From assembly GCF_004135345.1 (NCBI RefSeq), contig NZ_CP035495.1, positions 2,170,001 to 2,234,000 on the forward strand: DNA of 64,000 nt, in the 5' to 3' direction. The notes under the pieces were generated by a model that saw nothing but the letters and a program-made list of their open reading frames with translations, was not told where the DNA came from and ran no database searches. The stretch comes from Xylanimonas allomyrinae. Lineage in GTDB: Bacteria; Actinomycetota; Actinomycetes; Actinomycetales; Cellulomonadaceae. The translations under genes were made by a program, and so were the position numbers. Of this stretch, positions 44,838 through 54,002 are shown in pieces (within the stretch, counting starts at the first letter, position 1; every line of letters begins with the position of its first letter).

Positions 44838-45878
44838 GCGCAGCACGGTCTTCCCACCGAGGAGCGGGCCATCGACAGCATCCGCGTCGGCGAACGCCGG
44901 CGTCGGTCGCTGGGCGACATCGAGAGTCTGGCCGTCTCGATCGACACCATCGGGCTGCTCCACCCTCCGCTGGTCACGGCCGACGGGATCCTGCTGTGCG
45001 GGGCCCGCCGTCTCGAGGCGGTGCGGAGCCTGGGCTGGGCGACTGTCGAGGTGCGCATCCACCCCGGCGCCTCGACGGACCTGAGCACAGCCCTGGCCGA
45101 GCAGCACGAGAACGGGCAGCGGCTCGACCTCCTGCCGACCGAGGAGGCCCGGCTCTTCGTCGAGCTCCGTGACCTGTACCGCGCCGACGCTCGGCGGCCG
45201 ACCGAGACGGACGCGTACGCAGGCGCGCTGCCCGGGAGCGTGGTTGGGAAGGATTCCTCCCCACGGCGCGCGGTGCTCCGCAGCCGGCACAAGGCGGCCC
45301 TCGCGATCACGGGCAAGCTCTCGTTCCAGCGACTCGAACAGATCGCCAAGATCATCCAGATCAGCGAGGACCCGGACGCAGCGTGGCACGTGCGCCGCAT
45401 CGCGGAAACCGCCCTGGCCGCGATCGACGACGGCGCGCCCGTCGATCCCCACCACCGCAAGGTCCAGGCCGCGCAGACGCTCTCGACGCTGCCCAGCGTG
45501 GACCGGGTCCCAGAACCTCCCACACCAGATCAGCCGCCCCGCCAGGCATCCCAGGACGAGGTCGCGGCGATGTCGAAGGCGGCCGAGGAGATCGCCCGCG
45601 CCCGCCGGGCCGCCGAGATCCGGGCCGCGGCGAAGCGGCGCCTGGCCGAGAAGCCGGTGCAGCGCAGCGTCAAGGCGCTCTTCGCGTGCGTGCAGGAACT
45701 CGACGCGCTCATCAAGCACTACGACGAGCGCCAGGTCGCCAGCGCCCTGACCGCCGTCGAGTGCGAGGTGCTGTGGCACGTCGACGCGTTCCTGCGCTCC
45801 GTCGCCGCCGCCCGCGAGCAGCTCGCGACCGAGAACGCACCCACCGGCGCGGGCGCGTCCTTCGCCGAGGCGGTGTGA
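44830..45878 (+). CDS. parB: ParB-like nuclease-domain protein (apparent frameshift at 44853-44855)
   Basis: ParB-family DNA-binding proteins act in partition or in element gene control. The main frame reads ERAIDSIRVGERRRRSLGDI, then LAVSIDTIGLLHPPLVTADG and ILLCGARRLEAVRSLGW, the ParB/Srx N-terminal domain with its GARRLEA motif, followed by a HTH region (ITGKLSFQRLEQIAKIIQIS) and a helical C-terminus. This frame has no start upstream: a stop precedes it. The ATG at 44830 with GGAGGAGG upstream is out of phase by one base, and adding one C to CCC at 44853-44855 gives MSERSTVFPTEERAIDSIRV. The start is therefore 44830. No ParA gene is seen nearby. Confidence 0.8.
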
Positions 45879-46570
45879 CGACCATGCCGCTCCCCCGTCT
45901 CGAAGGCCGCCGCCTCCCCACAGCCGCGGTGGTCCTTGGGCTCGGCCTGGCACTGGGTGCCGCGGTGTGGGCCTCCGTCGGTGCGTGGGTTCCCGACGAC
46001 GCAGGCAGTCGTCCGGACCCCTCGTCGTCGGCGGCCACCGAACCGCCCGCACCGCCCACCCGGCCGACGCCTGCTACCCCAGCAACCGATCTCGCAGACG
46101 ATCCGGGACGTACCGACCCGGAGGCGTTCGCACGCGCGGTCGGCGAGGCCCTCTTCACCTGGGACACGACCACCACCGAGCAGGGCGAGGTCCGTGGCCG
46201 ACTGCTCGCCGTCGCCGACCCGACCGGGGCGGAGTCGCCCGGCCTGGTCAGCGACCTCGACGGGTACGTTCCGACCCCTCAGGCGTGGGAGCTCCTGCAC
46301 CGGTACGCCACCCGCCAGTGGCTGGAGATCTCCGCGGCTGCCGAACCGGCGGGCTGGGAGGCCGCCCGCGCGAGCGCACCGTCGGGAGTGGTCGCGGCGG
46401 GCACGACGGCGGTGACGGTGACCGGGACCCGGCATCGCGCAGGGGTGTGGGAGGGAGCGCCCGTGACCTCGCAGCACGAGGTCGCGTTCACCGCCTTCGT
46501 CGTCTGCGAACCGGCCTACCCGACCTGCTACCTGCTGCGGCTGTCCGAGCTGGACAACCCCCTGCGCTGA
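45875..46570 (+). CDS. VirB8/TcpC-like membrane-anchored transfer protein
   Basis: The 231-residue protein has one N-terminal helix (AAVVLGLGLALGAAVWASVG), a Pro/Thr linker and a compact external domain. That domain, PEAFARAVGEALFTWDTTTT (about residues 85-104) to VVCEPAYPTCYLLRLSELD, has the size and anchor of a VirB8/TcpC NTF2-like subunit, which helps assemble the type IV secretion channel. The GTG at 45875 overlaps the parB stop; an ATG three codons later is equally possible. The VirB8 match is inferred from topology and place in the operon, not from a clear motif. Confidence 0.65.
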   Translation: MTTMPLPRLEGRRLPTAAVVLGLGLALGAAVWASVGAWVPDDAGSRPDPSSSAATEPPAPPTRPTPATPATDLADDPGRTDPEAFARAVGEALFTWDTTTTEQGEVRGRLLAVADPTGAESPGLVSDLDGYVPTPQAWELLHRYATRQWLEISAAAEPAGWEAARASAPSGVVAAGTTAVTVTGTRHRAGVWEGAPVTSQHEVAFTAFVVCEPAYPTCYLLRLSELDNPLR

Positions 46571-46585
46571 GGGAGGCGAACCGAC

Positions 46586-47803
46586 GTGGCACGCACACTC
46601 GCAGCCGGAGCCCTCGCTCTCCTCGTCGTCGCACCCGTGGTCGCGGTGCTGGGGGTCGCGGGCCTGGCCGCACACGCCTTCGCCGACGACTGCGCCTCAG
46701 GGCCGACCCGGGTCGGTACGATCCCCGACGGCTTCATCGGACACCAGGCCGACGGCACCGCCGTCCGCCTCACCCGCTCTCAGCTCGGGCATGCCGCGAC
46801 GATCATCGACGTCGGCTCGCGCATCCCAAACGTCGAGCATGAGGGCGTGATCGTCGCGCTGACCGCAGCGCTCACGGAGTCGAGGCTGCACAACCTCGCC
46901 AACCCCAGCGCCTACCCCGAGTCCACCCGGTTCGCGAACGACGGCATCGGCTCCGACCACGACTCTCTGGGCCTGTTCCAGATGCGCCCCGTAGCCGGGT
47001 GGGGAACCGTCGCGCAGCTCATGGACCCGACCTACCAGGCCGAGGCGTTCTACGGCGGGACCGGTGGCCCGAACCACGGATCGCCGCGCGGGCTGCTCGA
47101 CATCCCCGGCTGGTCCGAACTTGAACCCGGCGCCGCCGCGCAGGCCGTCGAGGTCTCCGCCCACCCGGACCGCTACACCGCATGGGTCCCGGTCGCCGAA
47201 CAGGTGGTGGCCGCACTCACCCACGCTGCTCCGCTGGTTGAGCCTGTCGAAACCACTTCACCGGATGCCGGGAGTCCAGGGATGGCTTCAGCGGGCTCGG
47301 CCACCGCGACGGTCGTGTTCCCGCTCCCCCAGAGCACCTGGACGCGGACCAGCGGCTACGGCACCCGCACCAACCCCGTGCTCCATGTCGTGCGGCTCCA
47401 CGCCGGGGTCGACCTCGCGGCGGTGGCGGGAACGCCCGTCCTGGCGACGGCCGACGGTCGCGTCGTCGTCGCGGAGCACTCCGGCGGCCTCGGCAACCAC
47501 GTCGCCGTCGAGCACACGATCGACGGGACCCGGGTCGTGTCCGTGTACGGGCACCTGCTCGCCGACTCGGCCGCCGTGACCGTCGGCGCCGACGTCGTCG
47601 CGGGACAGGTCATCGGGCACGTCGGCTCGACGGGCAACTCCACCGGCCCGCATCTGCACTTCGAGATCCGCCCCGGCGGCGTGGACCAGCCCGCCATCGA
47701 CCCCACGGCCTGGCTCAACGCCGCGATGGCGGGCGGCCAGATCGACCTCGGCGACGTCATCGACCGGCCGCCCGCCTGCACGAAAGGGGCCACGGGCCCA
47801 TGA
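46586..47803 (+). CDS. Cell-wall hydrolase: lysozyme-like domain plus M23 peptidase
   Basis: Conjugation machines need a muralytic enzyme to pass the peptidoglycan. The 405-residue product has an N-terminal signal/anchor (TLAAGALALLVVAPVVAVLG), a lytic-transglycosylase-like domain (ALTESRLHNLANPSAYPEST, DSLGLFQMRPVAGWG, about residues 92-138) with its catalytic Glu in TESR, and an M23 metallopeptidase domain with zinc ligands in RLHAGVDLA (about 270) and GPHLHFEI (about 353). The GTG at 46586 follows GGGAGG. It overlaps the next small membrane gene by 4 bp. Confidence 0.9.
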   Translation: MARTLAAGALALLVVAPVVAVLGVAGLAAHAFADDCASGPTRVGTIPDGFIGHQADGTAVRLTRSQLGHAATIIDVGSRIPNVEHEGVIVALTAALTESRLHNLANPSAYPESTRFANDGIGSDHDSLGLFQMRPVAGWGTVAQLMDPTYQAEAFYGGTGGPNHGSPRGLLDIPGWSELEPGAAAQAVEVSAHPDRYTAWVPVAEQVVAALTHAAPLVEPVETTSPDAGSPGMASAGSATATVVFPLPQSTWTRTSGYGTRTNPVLHVVRLHAGVDLAAVAGTPVLATADGRVVVAEHSGGLGNHVAVEHTIDGTRVVSVYGHLLADSAAVTVGADVVAGQVIGHVGSTGNSTGPHLHFEIRPGGVDQPAIDPTAWLNAAMAGGQIDLGDVIDRPPACTKGATGP

Positions 47804-48069
47804 GAACCGTCACCCCCGACTTCGGCGCGGTCGCCGCGGCTGGCGACCTGTCCGCCGTCATCGGCGCCCTGCTGACCATCGCGCTCACCGTGGCGGTCGC
47901 GACCCTGATCGTCTGCTCGGTCACCTGGGCGATAGCAGCCGGCACCGGCGCCTGGCAGGTCACCGCGCGCGCCCGCACCGGCGTCCTCGTCGCCCTCGGC
48001 GGCGCAGCCCTCTCGGGCGGCGGGCTCGCGTGGCTCAACTGGCTCCTGAACACCGGCGCCCACCTGTAG
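47800..48069 (+). CDS. Small two-helix membrane protein of the secretion operon
   Basis: An 89-residue protein with two hydrophobic helices, VIGALLTIALTVAVATLIVC and VLVALGGAALSGGGLAWLNW. It begins in an ATGA overlap with the peptidase gene. Its layout closely mirrors the following DUF6112-like protein (helix, short polar loop with R-T-G-V-L-V, helix, then WLN), which suggests the two arose by duplication. It may be a channel or pilin-like subunit of the type IV secretion system. No specific family name is certain. Confidence 0.75.
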   Translation: MRTVTPDFGAVAAAGDLSAVIGALLTIALTVAVATLIVCSVTWAIAAGTGAWQVTARARTGVLVALGGAALSGGGLAWLNWLLNTGAHL

Positions 48070-48092
48070 ACACGCACCCACCGGAGGTTCGC

Positions 48093-48386
48093 ATGTTCCC
48101 GCACCGCATCCTCACCGACATCTCCATCACCCCGAACGCCAACGGGCTGCCCGGGATCGAACAGCTGCGCTCGGTCGTCGGGGCCGTCATGACCGTCGGC
48201 CTGATCCTCGCCGTCCTCGCCCTGATCGTCGCGGCGATCGTCTGGGCATTCGGGTCCAACAGCTCGAACCCCCACCTGGCCGGGCGCGGCAAGACCGGTG
48301 TGCTCGTCTCGCTCGCCGCCGCGATCGTGTGCGGCGGGTCGGTCGCGCTGGTCAACTTCTTCTGGAACGTCGGGCAGTCGGTCTGA
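48093..48386 (+). CDS. DUF6112-like, VirB2/TrbC-type membrane protein
   Basis: The 97-residue protein has two helices (VVGAVMTVGLILAVLALIVA and LVSLAAAIVCGGSVALVNFF) with a short polar loop, GSNSSNPHLAGRGKTG. This is the topology of VirB2/TrbC pilins and of the DUF6112 proteins found upstream of TrbL-like genes in actinobacterial conjugative elements. The ATG at 48093 has GGAGG 7 nt upstream, and the stop overlaps the next ATG by one base. A structural role in the secretion channel is likely. Confidence 0.78.
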   Translation: MFPHRILTDISITPNANGLPGIEQLRSVVGAVMTVGLILAVLALIVAAIVWAFGSNSSNPHLAGRGKTGVLVSLAAAIVCGGSVALVNFFWNVGQSV

Positions 48387-49708
48387 TGTCCATCTGCGAC
48401 GTCATCCTCGTGTGCCGGGCCGCGCGCGCCGGCGTCGACACCGTCAAGGACGGCGCGACCAACCTCTTCGTCAGCGGCATCCAGTGGCTCGCCGACGGCG
48501 TCGCCGGCGTCGCCTCGTTCCTCCTGGAACGGGTCTGGCTCGTGTTCGAGGCGACGACGTTCGTCGACGTCACCTCCGACCGCTTCACGCGCGTGTACGC
48601 GATCCTGTTCGGGATCGCGGCGTTCGTGATGGTCGGATTCTTCCTGCTCCAGGTGATCGGCGCCATGATCCGCCGCGAGCCAGCCGCCCTGTCGCGTGCG
48701 GCGCTCGGGCTCGGCAAGTCGGTCCTCGGGTCGTTCGTCGCGTTGACACTGATCGCGACCGCGTTGGAGATCGTCGACCGCCTCTGCCTCGCCGTCATCG
48801 ACGTCGCCGGCACGACGACCGAGCGTATGGGCGACCGGCTCAACCTGCTCACCGGAACGGTCGGGGTCTCCGTCGTCGGCGGACCCGCCGTCACGCTGCT
48901 GCTCGCGCTGTTCCTCGGCGGGCTCGCCGTCGCCGCGGCGTTCATCGTCTGGCTGACCCTCCTGGTCCGCAAGGCGCTGCTGCTCGTCGCCGTCGTGTTC
49001 GCACCGCTCGCCCTGTCCGGGGCGTCGTGGGACGCGACCCGCGGCTGGGTGTCGCGATGGGCGCAGTTCGTCGTCGCGCTCATCGTGTCCAAGCTCGTCA
49101 TGGTCGTGATCTTCCTGCTCGCCGCATCCCAGGTCTCAGCGCCCATCGACGCCGACCTCGCCTCGATCGCCGACCCGCTCGCCGGGATCGTGCTGCTCCT
49201 CGTCGCCGGGTTCGCTCCCTACCTGACCTACAAGGCGATCAGCTTCATGGGCGTGGACTTCTACCACGCGATGAGCACCGAGCAGGAGGCCAAGCAGGCC
49301 CTCAACAGGCCCGTGCCCGTGCCGCCCACCCCGATGCGTCGCACGCCGCCCCGGGTGCTCTCGTCGGTCGGCGGCAACGGCGCGGGCGGGGCCGTTCCTC
49401 CACCGCCCGCGCGGTCGTATGCGGCGGGGCCCGGCAATGGGTTCGGCCAAGGCGGTGGGTCAGGTGCCGGTGGCGGCTCGGCGGGTGCTGCTGCGGGTCG
49501 CGGCGCTGGCCTGGTGCACGGCGCTGGTGGCGGCGCGGCCTCTTCGGCTGCCGGCGCCGGTGCGGCAGGCGCGGCAACCGGCGGCGCGGCGGTCGCCGCG
49601 GTCGCGCTCAAGGAGACCGCGACGGCCGGGCCACACCTCGGCGCCGCCGTCGGACAGCAAGCCAGCAGCCAGGCCGACGGCACCCAGGAGCGAGGAGAAC
49701 GACGATGA
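48386..49708 (+). CDS. TrbL/VirB6-like polytopic membrane protein
   Basis: TrbL/VirB6 proteins form the inner-membrane core of type IV secretion channels. The 440-residue product has about six hydrophobic helices between residues 65 and 290, for example VYAILFGIAAFVMVGFFLLQ, VTLLLALFLGGLAVAAAFIV, ALLLVAVVFAPLALSGASW and FVVALIVSKLVMVVIFLLA. A long Gly/Ala/Pro-rich C-terminal tail (about 320-430) is likely disordered and cytoplasmic. The start overlaps the previous stop by one base, and the end overlaps the SCO6880 gene by 4 bp. Confidence 0.85.
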   Translation: MSICDVILVCRAARAGVDTVKDGATNLFVSGIQWLADGVAGVASFLLERVWLVFEATTFVDVTSDRFTRVYAILFGIAAFVMVGFFLLQVIGAMIRREPAALSRAALGLGKSVLGSFVALTLIATALEIVDRLCLAVIDVAGTTTERMGDRLNLLTGTVGVSVVGGPAVTLLLALFLGGLAVAAAFIVWLTLLVRKALLLVAVVFAPLALSGASWDATRGWVSRWAQFVVALIVSKLVMVVIFLLAASQVSAPIDADLASIADPLAGIVLLLVAGFAPYLTYKAISFMGVDFYHAMSTEQEAKQALNRPVPVPPTPMRRTPPRVLSSVGGNGAGGAVPPPPARSYAAGPGNGFGQGGGSGAGGGSAGAAAGRGAGLVHGAGGGAASSAAGAGAAGAATGGAAVAAVALKETATAGPHLGAAVGQQASSQADGTQERGERR

Positions 49709-51162
49709 CGACGTCGAACACCACCACCGATGGCGGGACGACAGCCACGTTCTCCCGACTCACGCGGCGAGGAGTCCTACTCGGGCTGGGGCCTTCACAG
49801 CTCGTGGTGCTGGCGTTCGCGGGTGTTGCGCTGGTCGCGGCTCTCGTCGCAGGCGGCATGGCCGTCGCCTACGCCGCCCCGCTCATCCTCGCGTGCGCCG
49901 CACTCTGCTGGATCCGACTCGGGGGCCGACCCGTCGTGGAGTGGCTGCCGGTCGCCACCGTCTGGGTCCGCCGCGGCATCACTGGCCAGCTCGACTACCG
50001 GGCCCGGATCGGCACGCCGAGACCCGCAGGCACCCTCGCCCTTCCAGGGGATGCCGCCCGCCTGCGCCAGTGGGTCGACGCGGAGACGGGCGGGGTCATG
50101 ATCCACGACCCGCACGCTGCGACGCTGACCGCCGTCGTCGGCGTGACGCACCCGTCGTTCGTGCTCCTCGACGCCGCCGAGCAGGCCCGCCGCGTCGCCG
50201 CCTGGGGGCGCGTCCTCGCTAGCACGTGCCGCTCGGGCAACGTCGCCACGCTCCAGGTCCTCGAGCGGACGCTGCCCGACTCCGGCAAGGGTCTGGCCGC
50301 CTGGTGGACGACCCAGGGCACCGACGACGGCGGCTGGGCCGCCCGCACCTACGCCGACCTCATCGACCGCGCCGGTCCCACCGGCGAGCGGCACGCGACG
50401 ACGATCGCGCTGACGATCTCGCTACGCGCGGCGGCGCGGGCCGTTAGGGCGGCCGGCGGCGGACTACGCGGAGGCGCCACCGTTCTGCGTCAAGAGGTCA
50501 CCTCGCTGACGACAGCCCTCCGAGCCGCAGACCTTACGCCGACCGGCATGCTCGACGCCGGCGAGGTCGCGCTCGCGATCCGCGCCGCCTACGACCCCAC
50601 CGTCGGCGCCGCCCTCGAACGCCACGGAGCCATCGGCCGCGACCTCGCGACCGCGGGACCGCTCGCCGTCACCGAGTCCTGGGGGCACCTGCGAGCGGAC
50701 GGCGCCTACCACTGCGTCCTGTGGATCTCCGAGTGGCCCCGCACGGTCGTCTACCCCGCGTTCCTCACCCCACTGCTGCTCGCACCCGGGGTGCGACGCA
50801 CCCTCTCACTCACCTTCACGCCCGTACGCGCCGATGTCGCCGCCCGCGACTTGCGGCGCAAGAAGACCGAGTACATCTCCGACGCCGCCCAGCGGAACAG
50901 GCTGGGACAGATCGAGGACGCGTCCCAGGCCGCGGAGTACACCGACGTGCTCCAGCAAGAAGCCGACCTCACGGCCGGGCACGGCGTCCTGCGCGCTGTC
51001 GGGCTGGTGACTGTGACCGCCCCGACACTCGAGGAGCTCGAACGCGCGGTGGCCGCCGTCGAGCAGGCCGCGATCCAAGCGTCGTGCGAGACACGACGGC
51101 TCTGGGGGCAGCAGGCCAGGACCTTCATCAGGGCTGCGCTCCCCGTGGCGATGCCCATCTGA
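49705..51162 (+). CDS. SCO6880-family type IV secretion protein
   Basis: The 485-residue product has two N-terminal helices (LVVLAFAGVALVAALVAGGM and VAYAAPLILACAALCWIRLG), then a large cytoplasmic domain with no P-loop. Segments such as ERHATTIALTISLRAAARAV, WPRTVVYPAFLTPLLL and FTPVRADVAARDLRRKKTEY are typical of SCO6880-like proteins, which sit just upstream of VirB4-like ATPases in actinobacterial transfer operons and resemble the non-ATPase part of VirB3/VirB4. Here its normal partner starts 4 kb further on, after cargo genes. The ATG lies in an ATGA overlap. Confidence 0.85.
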   Translation: MTTSNTTTDGGTTATFSRLTRRGVLLGLGPSQLVVLAFAGVALVAALVAGGMAVAYAAPLILACAALCWIRLGGRPVVEWLPVATVWVRRGITGQLDYRARIGTPRPAGTLALPGDAARLRQWVDAETGGVMIHDPHAATLTAVVGVTHPSFVLLDAAEQARRVAAWGRVLASTCRSGNVATLQVLERTLPDSGKGLAAWWTTQGTDDGGWAARTYADLIDRAGPTGERHATTIALTISLRAAARAVRAAGGGLRGGATVLRQEVTSLTTALRAADLTPTGMLDAGEVALAIRAAYDPTVGAALERHGAIGRDLATAGPLAVTESWGHLRADGAYHCVLWISEWPRTVVYPAFLTPLLLAPGVRRTLSLTFTPVRADVAARDLRRKKTEYISDAAQRNRLGQIEDASQAAEYTDVLQQEADLTAGHGVLRAVGLVTVTAPTLEELERAVAAVEQAAIQASCETRRLWGQQARTFIRAALPVAMPI

Positions 51163-51777
51163 GGAGTCCTCGCATAGGTCTTCCGCTGCTGCGGCCCGAG
51201 GCGAACCGAACGGATCCGGGGCAGCCGGACCGCAGGCAGCCCATGTGGAGATGATGCTGCCCGCCCGAGTTTGGGTCCAGGTCCAGGTCGGCACGGGGCG
51301 AGGCATCCGCTCGCCGCGGTGCCGACGGAGGTACAGATGCTCGAGATGACTGGTGTGTCGCAGCGGTCACGAGGTGACCTCAGACCGGCTGCCCGATGTC
51401 GGGTCCTCGGCGCGCTCGTGCTCTGCGTGATCGCCGTCATCTACGTGGTCGCAGTGTCCCGCCACGCAGCGATCCTCTGGATGGCGTCAGCGCTGAGCTC
51501 CACGTAGTCGGTCGCGCTCGCTGTGTTGGTGGTCTTCGGGGTGTCCTTCATAGTGACCGTCGCCATCGACAGCCAGGGCCGCGGCGCCCTGCGCCTTGTC
51601 AGCAGCGCGAAGGCCACGTGGATGGCGTCAAGCAAGACCCTGTCCCCGTACGGACCTCAACGACGTCCCGGTCTCCTTCCGCGGTCCGCTGCGCGAGCCG
51701 TGGCGACAGGATCACCAACCCGCCACAGGGCCTCAGTCCGGCCGAGGCGGCCTGGGCGAGGGCGGGGGGTGAGCGTC
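51163..51777 (+). other. Cargo-junction region with possible broken membrane gene
   Basis: After the SCO6880 gene the operon stops and 600 bp of less ordered sequence follows. It holds one small membrane frame (51337-51507) whose phase continues past an amber codon into a second hydrophobic stretch. No other supported gene is seen. Confidence 0.4.
51337..51507 (+). CDS. Small membrane peptide, possibly a nonsense-truncated gene
   Basis: From an ATG at 51337 with GGAGG 5 nt upstream the frame gives 56 residues with one membrane helix (VLGALVLCVIAVIYVVAVS). It ends at TAG (51505-51507). The same frame then continues SVALAVLVVFGVSFIVTVAI, a second hydrophobic helix, to about 51610. The layout looks like a two-helix protein cut by one stop codon, although a genuine short product cannot be excluded. 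No family was recognised. Confidence 0.4.
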   Translation: MLEMTGVSQRSRGDLRPAARCRVLGALVLCVIAVIYVVAVSRHAAILWMASALSST

Positions 51778-52170
51778 TCAGGCGCCGTCGGGAAGCCCCA
51801 GTACTGCCTCAGGCTCGCCGCGTTCCCGTCGGCGCCTCATAACGACGATTCCGGTGACGACTGCTCCCGCCACGGCCAAGGCCGCTATCGCGCCTTGCGC
51901 TCGGAGGCGCGGCGTCGCCGCTTCGACGGCTGCACGCGTGATGGCGGGGGTGGCCGCTTCGACGGCTGCACGCTCAATAGCAGGGGTGGCCGCTTCGACG
52001 GCTGCACTGCCGATCAACAGGATGAGGTTACCGATGCCCCCGACGCCCTTCGCTGTGGTTGTGAGGCACTGGTATGGGGCCCATCCGGTGTTCAGTGCCG
52101 TCACTGCGGCGAGCGTCGCGTCTCCGCGTACCAGGTCGAAAGCAGTTCCAACGAGGCTGTCCACATCCAT
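51778..52170 (-). CDS. Small membrane protein with 12-residue tandem repeats
   Basis: The 130-residue protein on the minus strand has a first hydrophobic stretch (GVGGIGNLILLIGSAAVEAA), three near-identical 12-residue repeats of the form AAVEAATPAIxR (about residues 55-92), and a final helix IAALAVAGAVVTGIVVMRRR with a basic end. The repeats are helical and would project between the two membrane parts. It starts MDVDSLVGTAFDLVRGDATL. It belongs to cargo DNA between two secretion genes and matches no family I know. Confidence 0.55.
   Translation of the reverse strand: MDVDSLVGTAFDLVRGDATLAAVTALNTGWAPYQCLTTTAKGVGGIGNLILLIGSAAVEAATPAIERAAVEAATPAITRAAVEAATPRLRAQGAIAALAVAGAVVTGIVVMRRRRERGEPEAVLGLPDGA
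51914..52010 (+). repeat. 36-bp tandem repeat, about 2.7 copies
   Basis: Units begin at 51914, 51950 and 51986, each with the shared core GCCGCTTCGACGGCTGCAC. They lie in frame in the 51778-52170 gene and encode its 12-residue repeats, so copy number could vary by replication slippage without breaking the frame. Confidence 0.8.
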
Positions 52171-52324
52171 CTCCGTTCACTCAGTCGGATGGTCCGTCAC
52201 GCGACGAACCCTGGTCAGGTCAGGTCAGGCCACTCTACCTCCTTTCTGCCACCGTCGCGCAATGTCGCCCGGCCGCGTACGGCGTCATGTCGACGGGCAC
52301 GTGACCTCGTGGTAGAAGTTCTTG

Positions 52325-53821
52325 ATGCACATCACTGACGTCGAGACCGACAATGAGCGGTTCGCCGAGTGCTTCGCCCGCCTGCTCACGGGACTCCCGT
52401 GGTTCTGGATGAGCGGAGGTTGGTCCAGCGGGGACACGCCGCCGATGCTGGTTCTGATGGACGAGGCAGCAAGGCACCAGAGCTTCGAGACCTGGTCGTA
52501 CGAGGAAGCACGCGACGCGGCCCCGGCGTTCACGCGGGAGCAGAGGCTCCTGCTCACTGCGTGGCACTGGCCGGACCGAGAACTCCGATCGGTCGACGAG
52601 GACAAACTCACGCCAGCCTTGAAGATGGCATCCTCGCTGGAGATGGCGTCCTGGGTGATCCGCGAGGCGGCGGACAGGACATGCACGTTGGACGAGGGCG
52701 ATGAACGCCGCGAATGGGCCCTTCGTGTGCTCGCGCACGTGAAGTGGCATACAGGCCTCTCCTCGCGGGAAGTTTCCGCCGTGGTGAGAGGTCGGGTGGA
52801 TCGCGACAGGTTCGCGTTGACGTTGGATGAGGTCGAGACGTTAGCCCGCGTCCTCCACCTTGAGTACGACACCCAGACGAACGGGTGGGTTCTCGTCGAC
52901 GCGCCGGGACTGCGGCGCGAGATCGAGGCATCTGCTCTGGCGATCGATCGGGTGGATGAGTTACGGCGGATGTCGCCAGCGCAGATCGCGACGACGGTGA
53001 AGAGGATTCCCGACGCAGCAAGCGCCGCCGGACCCACACCGCCAACGAGGACGAGTCGTTACCGCCCCCTCTACGCGACGCTCCGCAAGCGCGTCGACCA
53101 GGCATTCGTGCTGCCTTTTGGTGAGCTTGACAACATCTTGAGCGGCGACGGGGAACGTGAGGGTCTCCCGGAATCCGCGCGGACAGCGGGCTGGTGGACT
53201 GGAACGGTACGCGCTGCTCCGAGGCGGCCGCACCTCGGAGCGTGGCTTGCCGCCGGCTACACGGCGGAACCGATCACTGATGGCGGCCCCGTGGAAGCGG
53301 TGCAATTCAATGCTCTGCCAGACCGAGACGACTGGGTTGCGCACCGAGACGAGAACTTGGACAACGGGTTTCCGACGCAGCCGATCGCTGAAGCCTCGCG
53401 GATCAACCTCGGAAGGCGGCCGGGAGACGTGCGGGAACTGTTGATGGTCCACGAGGCGCAGTACCCGGACCCGCTAGCGGAGAAGCACGGGTTGATCCAT
53501 CCGCGCTACCAGGTCTTGGCCGAGCTGGTCTCAAACGCCATCGCTGATGGGCGAGGTCCCGACGCCTCCCACACATCGCTCGCCGTCGAGACAATCGTTG
53601 AGGTTCTGAGGATCAATCCCGCCGGGCTTGGGCGAAGTGACATGCTGGCGGAGCTCGCCCGACTCGGATGCGATGTGAGGGCGGCAGACACGTGTCCGAT
53701 CCCGTCGTGGCACAAGTGGTTCTCGTCGGTGCTGACGGTGGCGCGCCGAAGGGGGCTAATCGCGAACCACGGGACTCGCTCTCGGCCCCTTTGGAGGCTC
53801 ACGCCAAGCGCCGTCCGGTGA
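52325..53821 (+). CDS. Cargo protein with DUF7662-like domain
   Basis: The 498-residue protein starts MHITDVETDNERFAECFARL (ATG at 52325; a TTG one codon earlier is possible). The N-terminal 200 residues are not recognised. The middle part, YRPLYATLRKRVDQAFVLPF, GELDNILSGDG and SARTAGWWTGT, then LGAWLAAGYTAEP (about residues 240-315), has the pattern of the DUF7662 domain found in many proteins near defence and mobile genes. The C-terminus has a winged-helix-like region (AGLGRSDMLAELARLGCDV, about 437-455). It stands alone within the secretion gene set. A defence or regulatory role is possible but unproven. Confidence 0.68.
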   Translation: MHITDVETDNERFAECFARLLTGLPWFWMSGGWSSGDTPPMLVLMDEAARHQSFETWSYEEARDAAPAFTREQRLLLTAWHWPDRELRSVDEDKLTPALKMASSLEMASWVIREAADRTCTLDEGDERREWALRVLAHVKWHTGLSSREVSAVVRGRVDRDRFALTLDEVETLARVLHLEYDTQTNGWVLVDAPGLRREIEASALAIDRVDELRRMSPAQIATTVKRIPDAASAAGPTPPTRTSRYRPLYATLRKRVDQAFVLPFGELDNILSGDGEREGLPESARTAGWWTGTVRAAPRRPHLGAWLAAGYTAEPITDGGPVEAVQFNALPDRDDWVAHRDENLDNGFPTQPIAEASRINLGRRPGDVRELLMVHEAQYPDPLAEKHGLIHPRYQVLAELVSNAIADGRGPDASHTSLAVETIVEVLRINPAGLGRSDMLAELARLGCDVRAADTCPIPSWHKWFSSVLTVARRRGLIANHGTRSRPLWRLTPSAVR

Positions 53822-54002
53822 AGCGGTGTCGTCTCTGTGTCGAACGACGGCGGTTGGGAGACACGACATGTCGGACGAGGCGTGAGGAGTGCTCCGGATG
53901 TCGGCAGCCTGCCATGCTGGCCAGCCCGCCCGTACGACGGTAAGTCCACCGCTCCCTGGTGGCCGGACGCGGGGTCTCCGACGCGGTTCGTACCGTAGTT
54001 TC

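Noticed and set aside
43647-46052. An 801-codon minus-strand frame opposite Prim-Pol, ParB and neighbours
   Set aside because: The plus strand holds an overlapping operon with recognisable domains; the minus frame has none.
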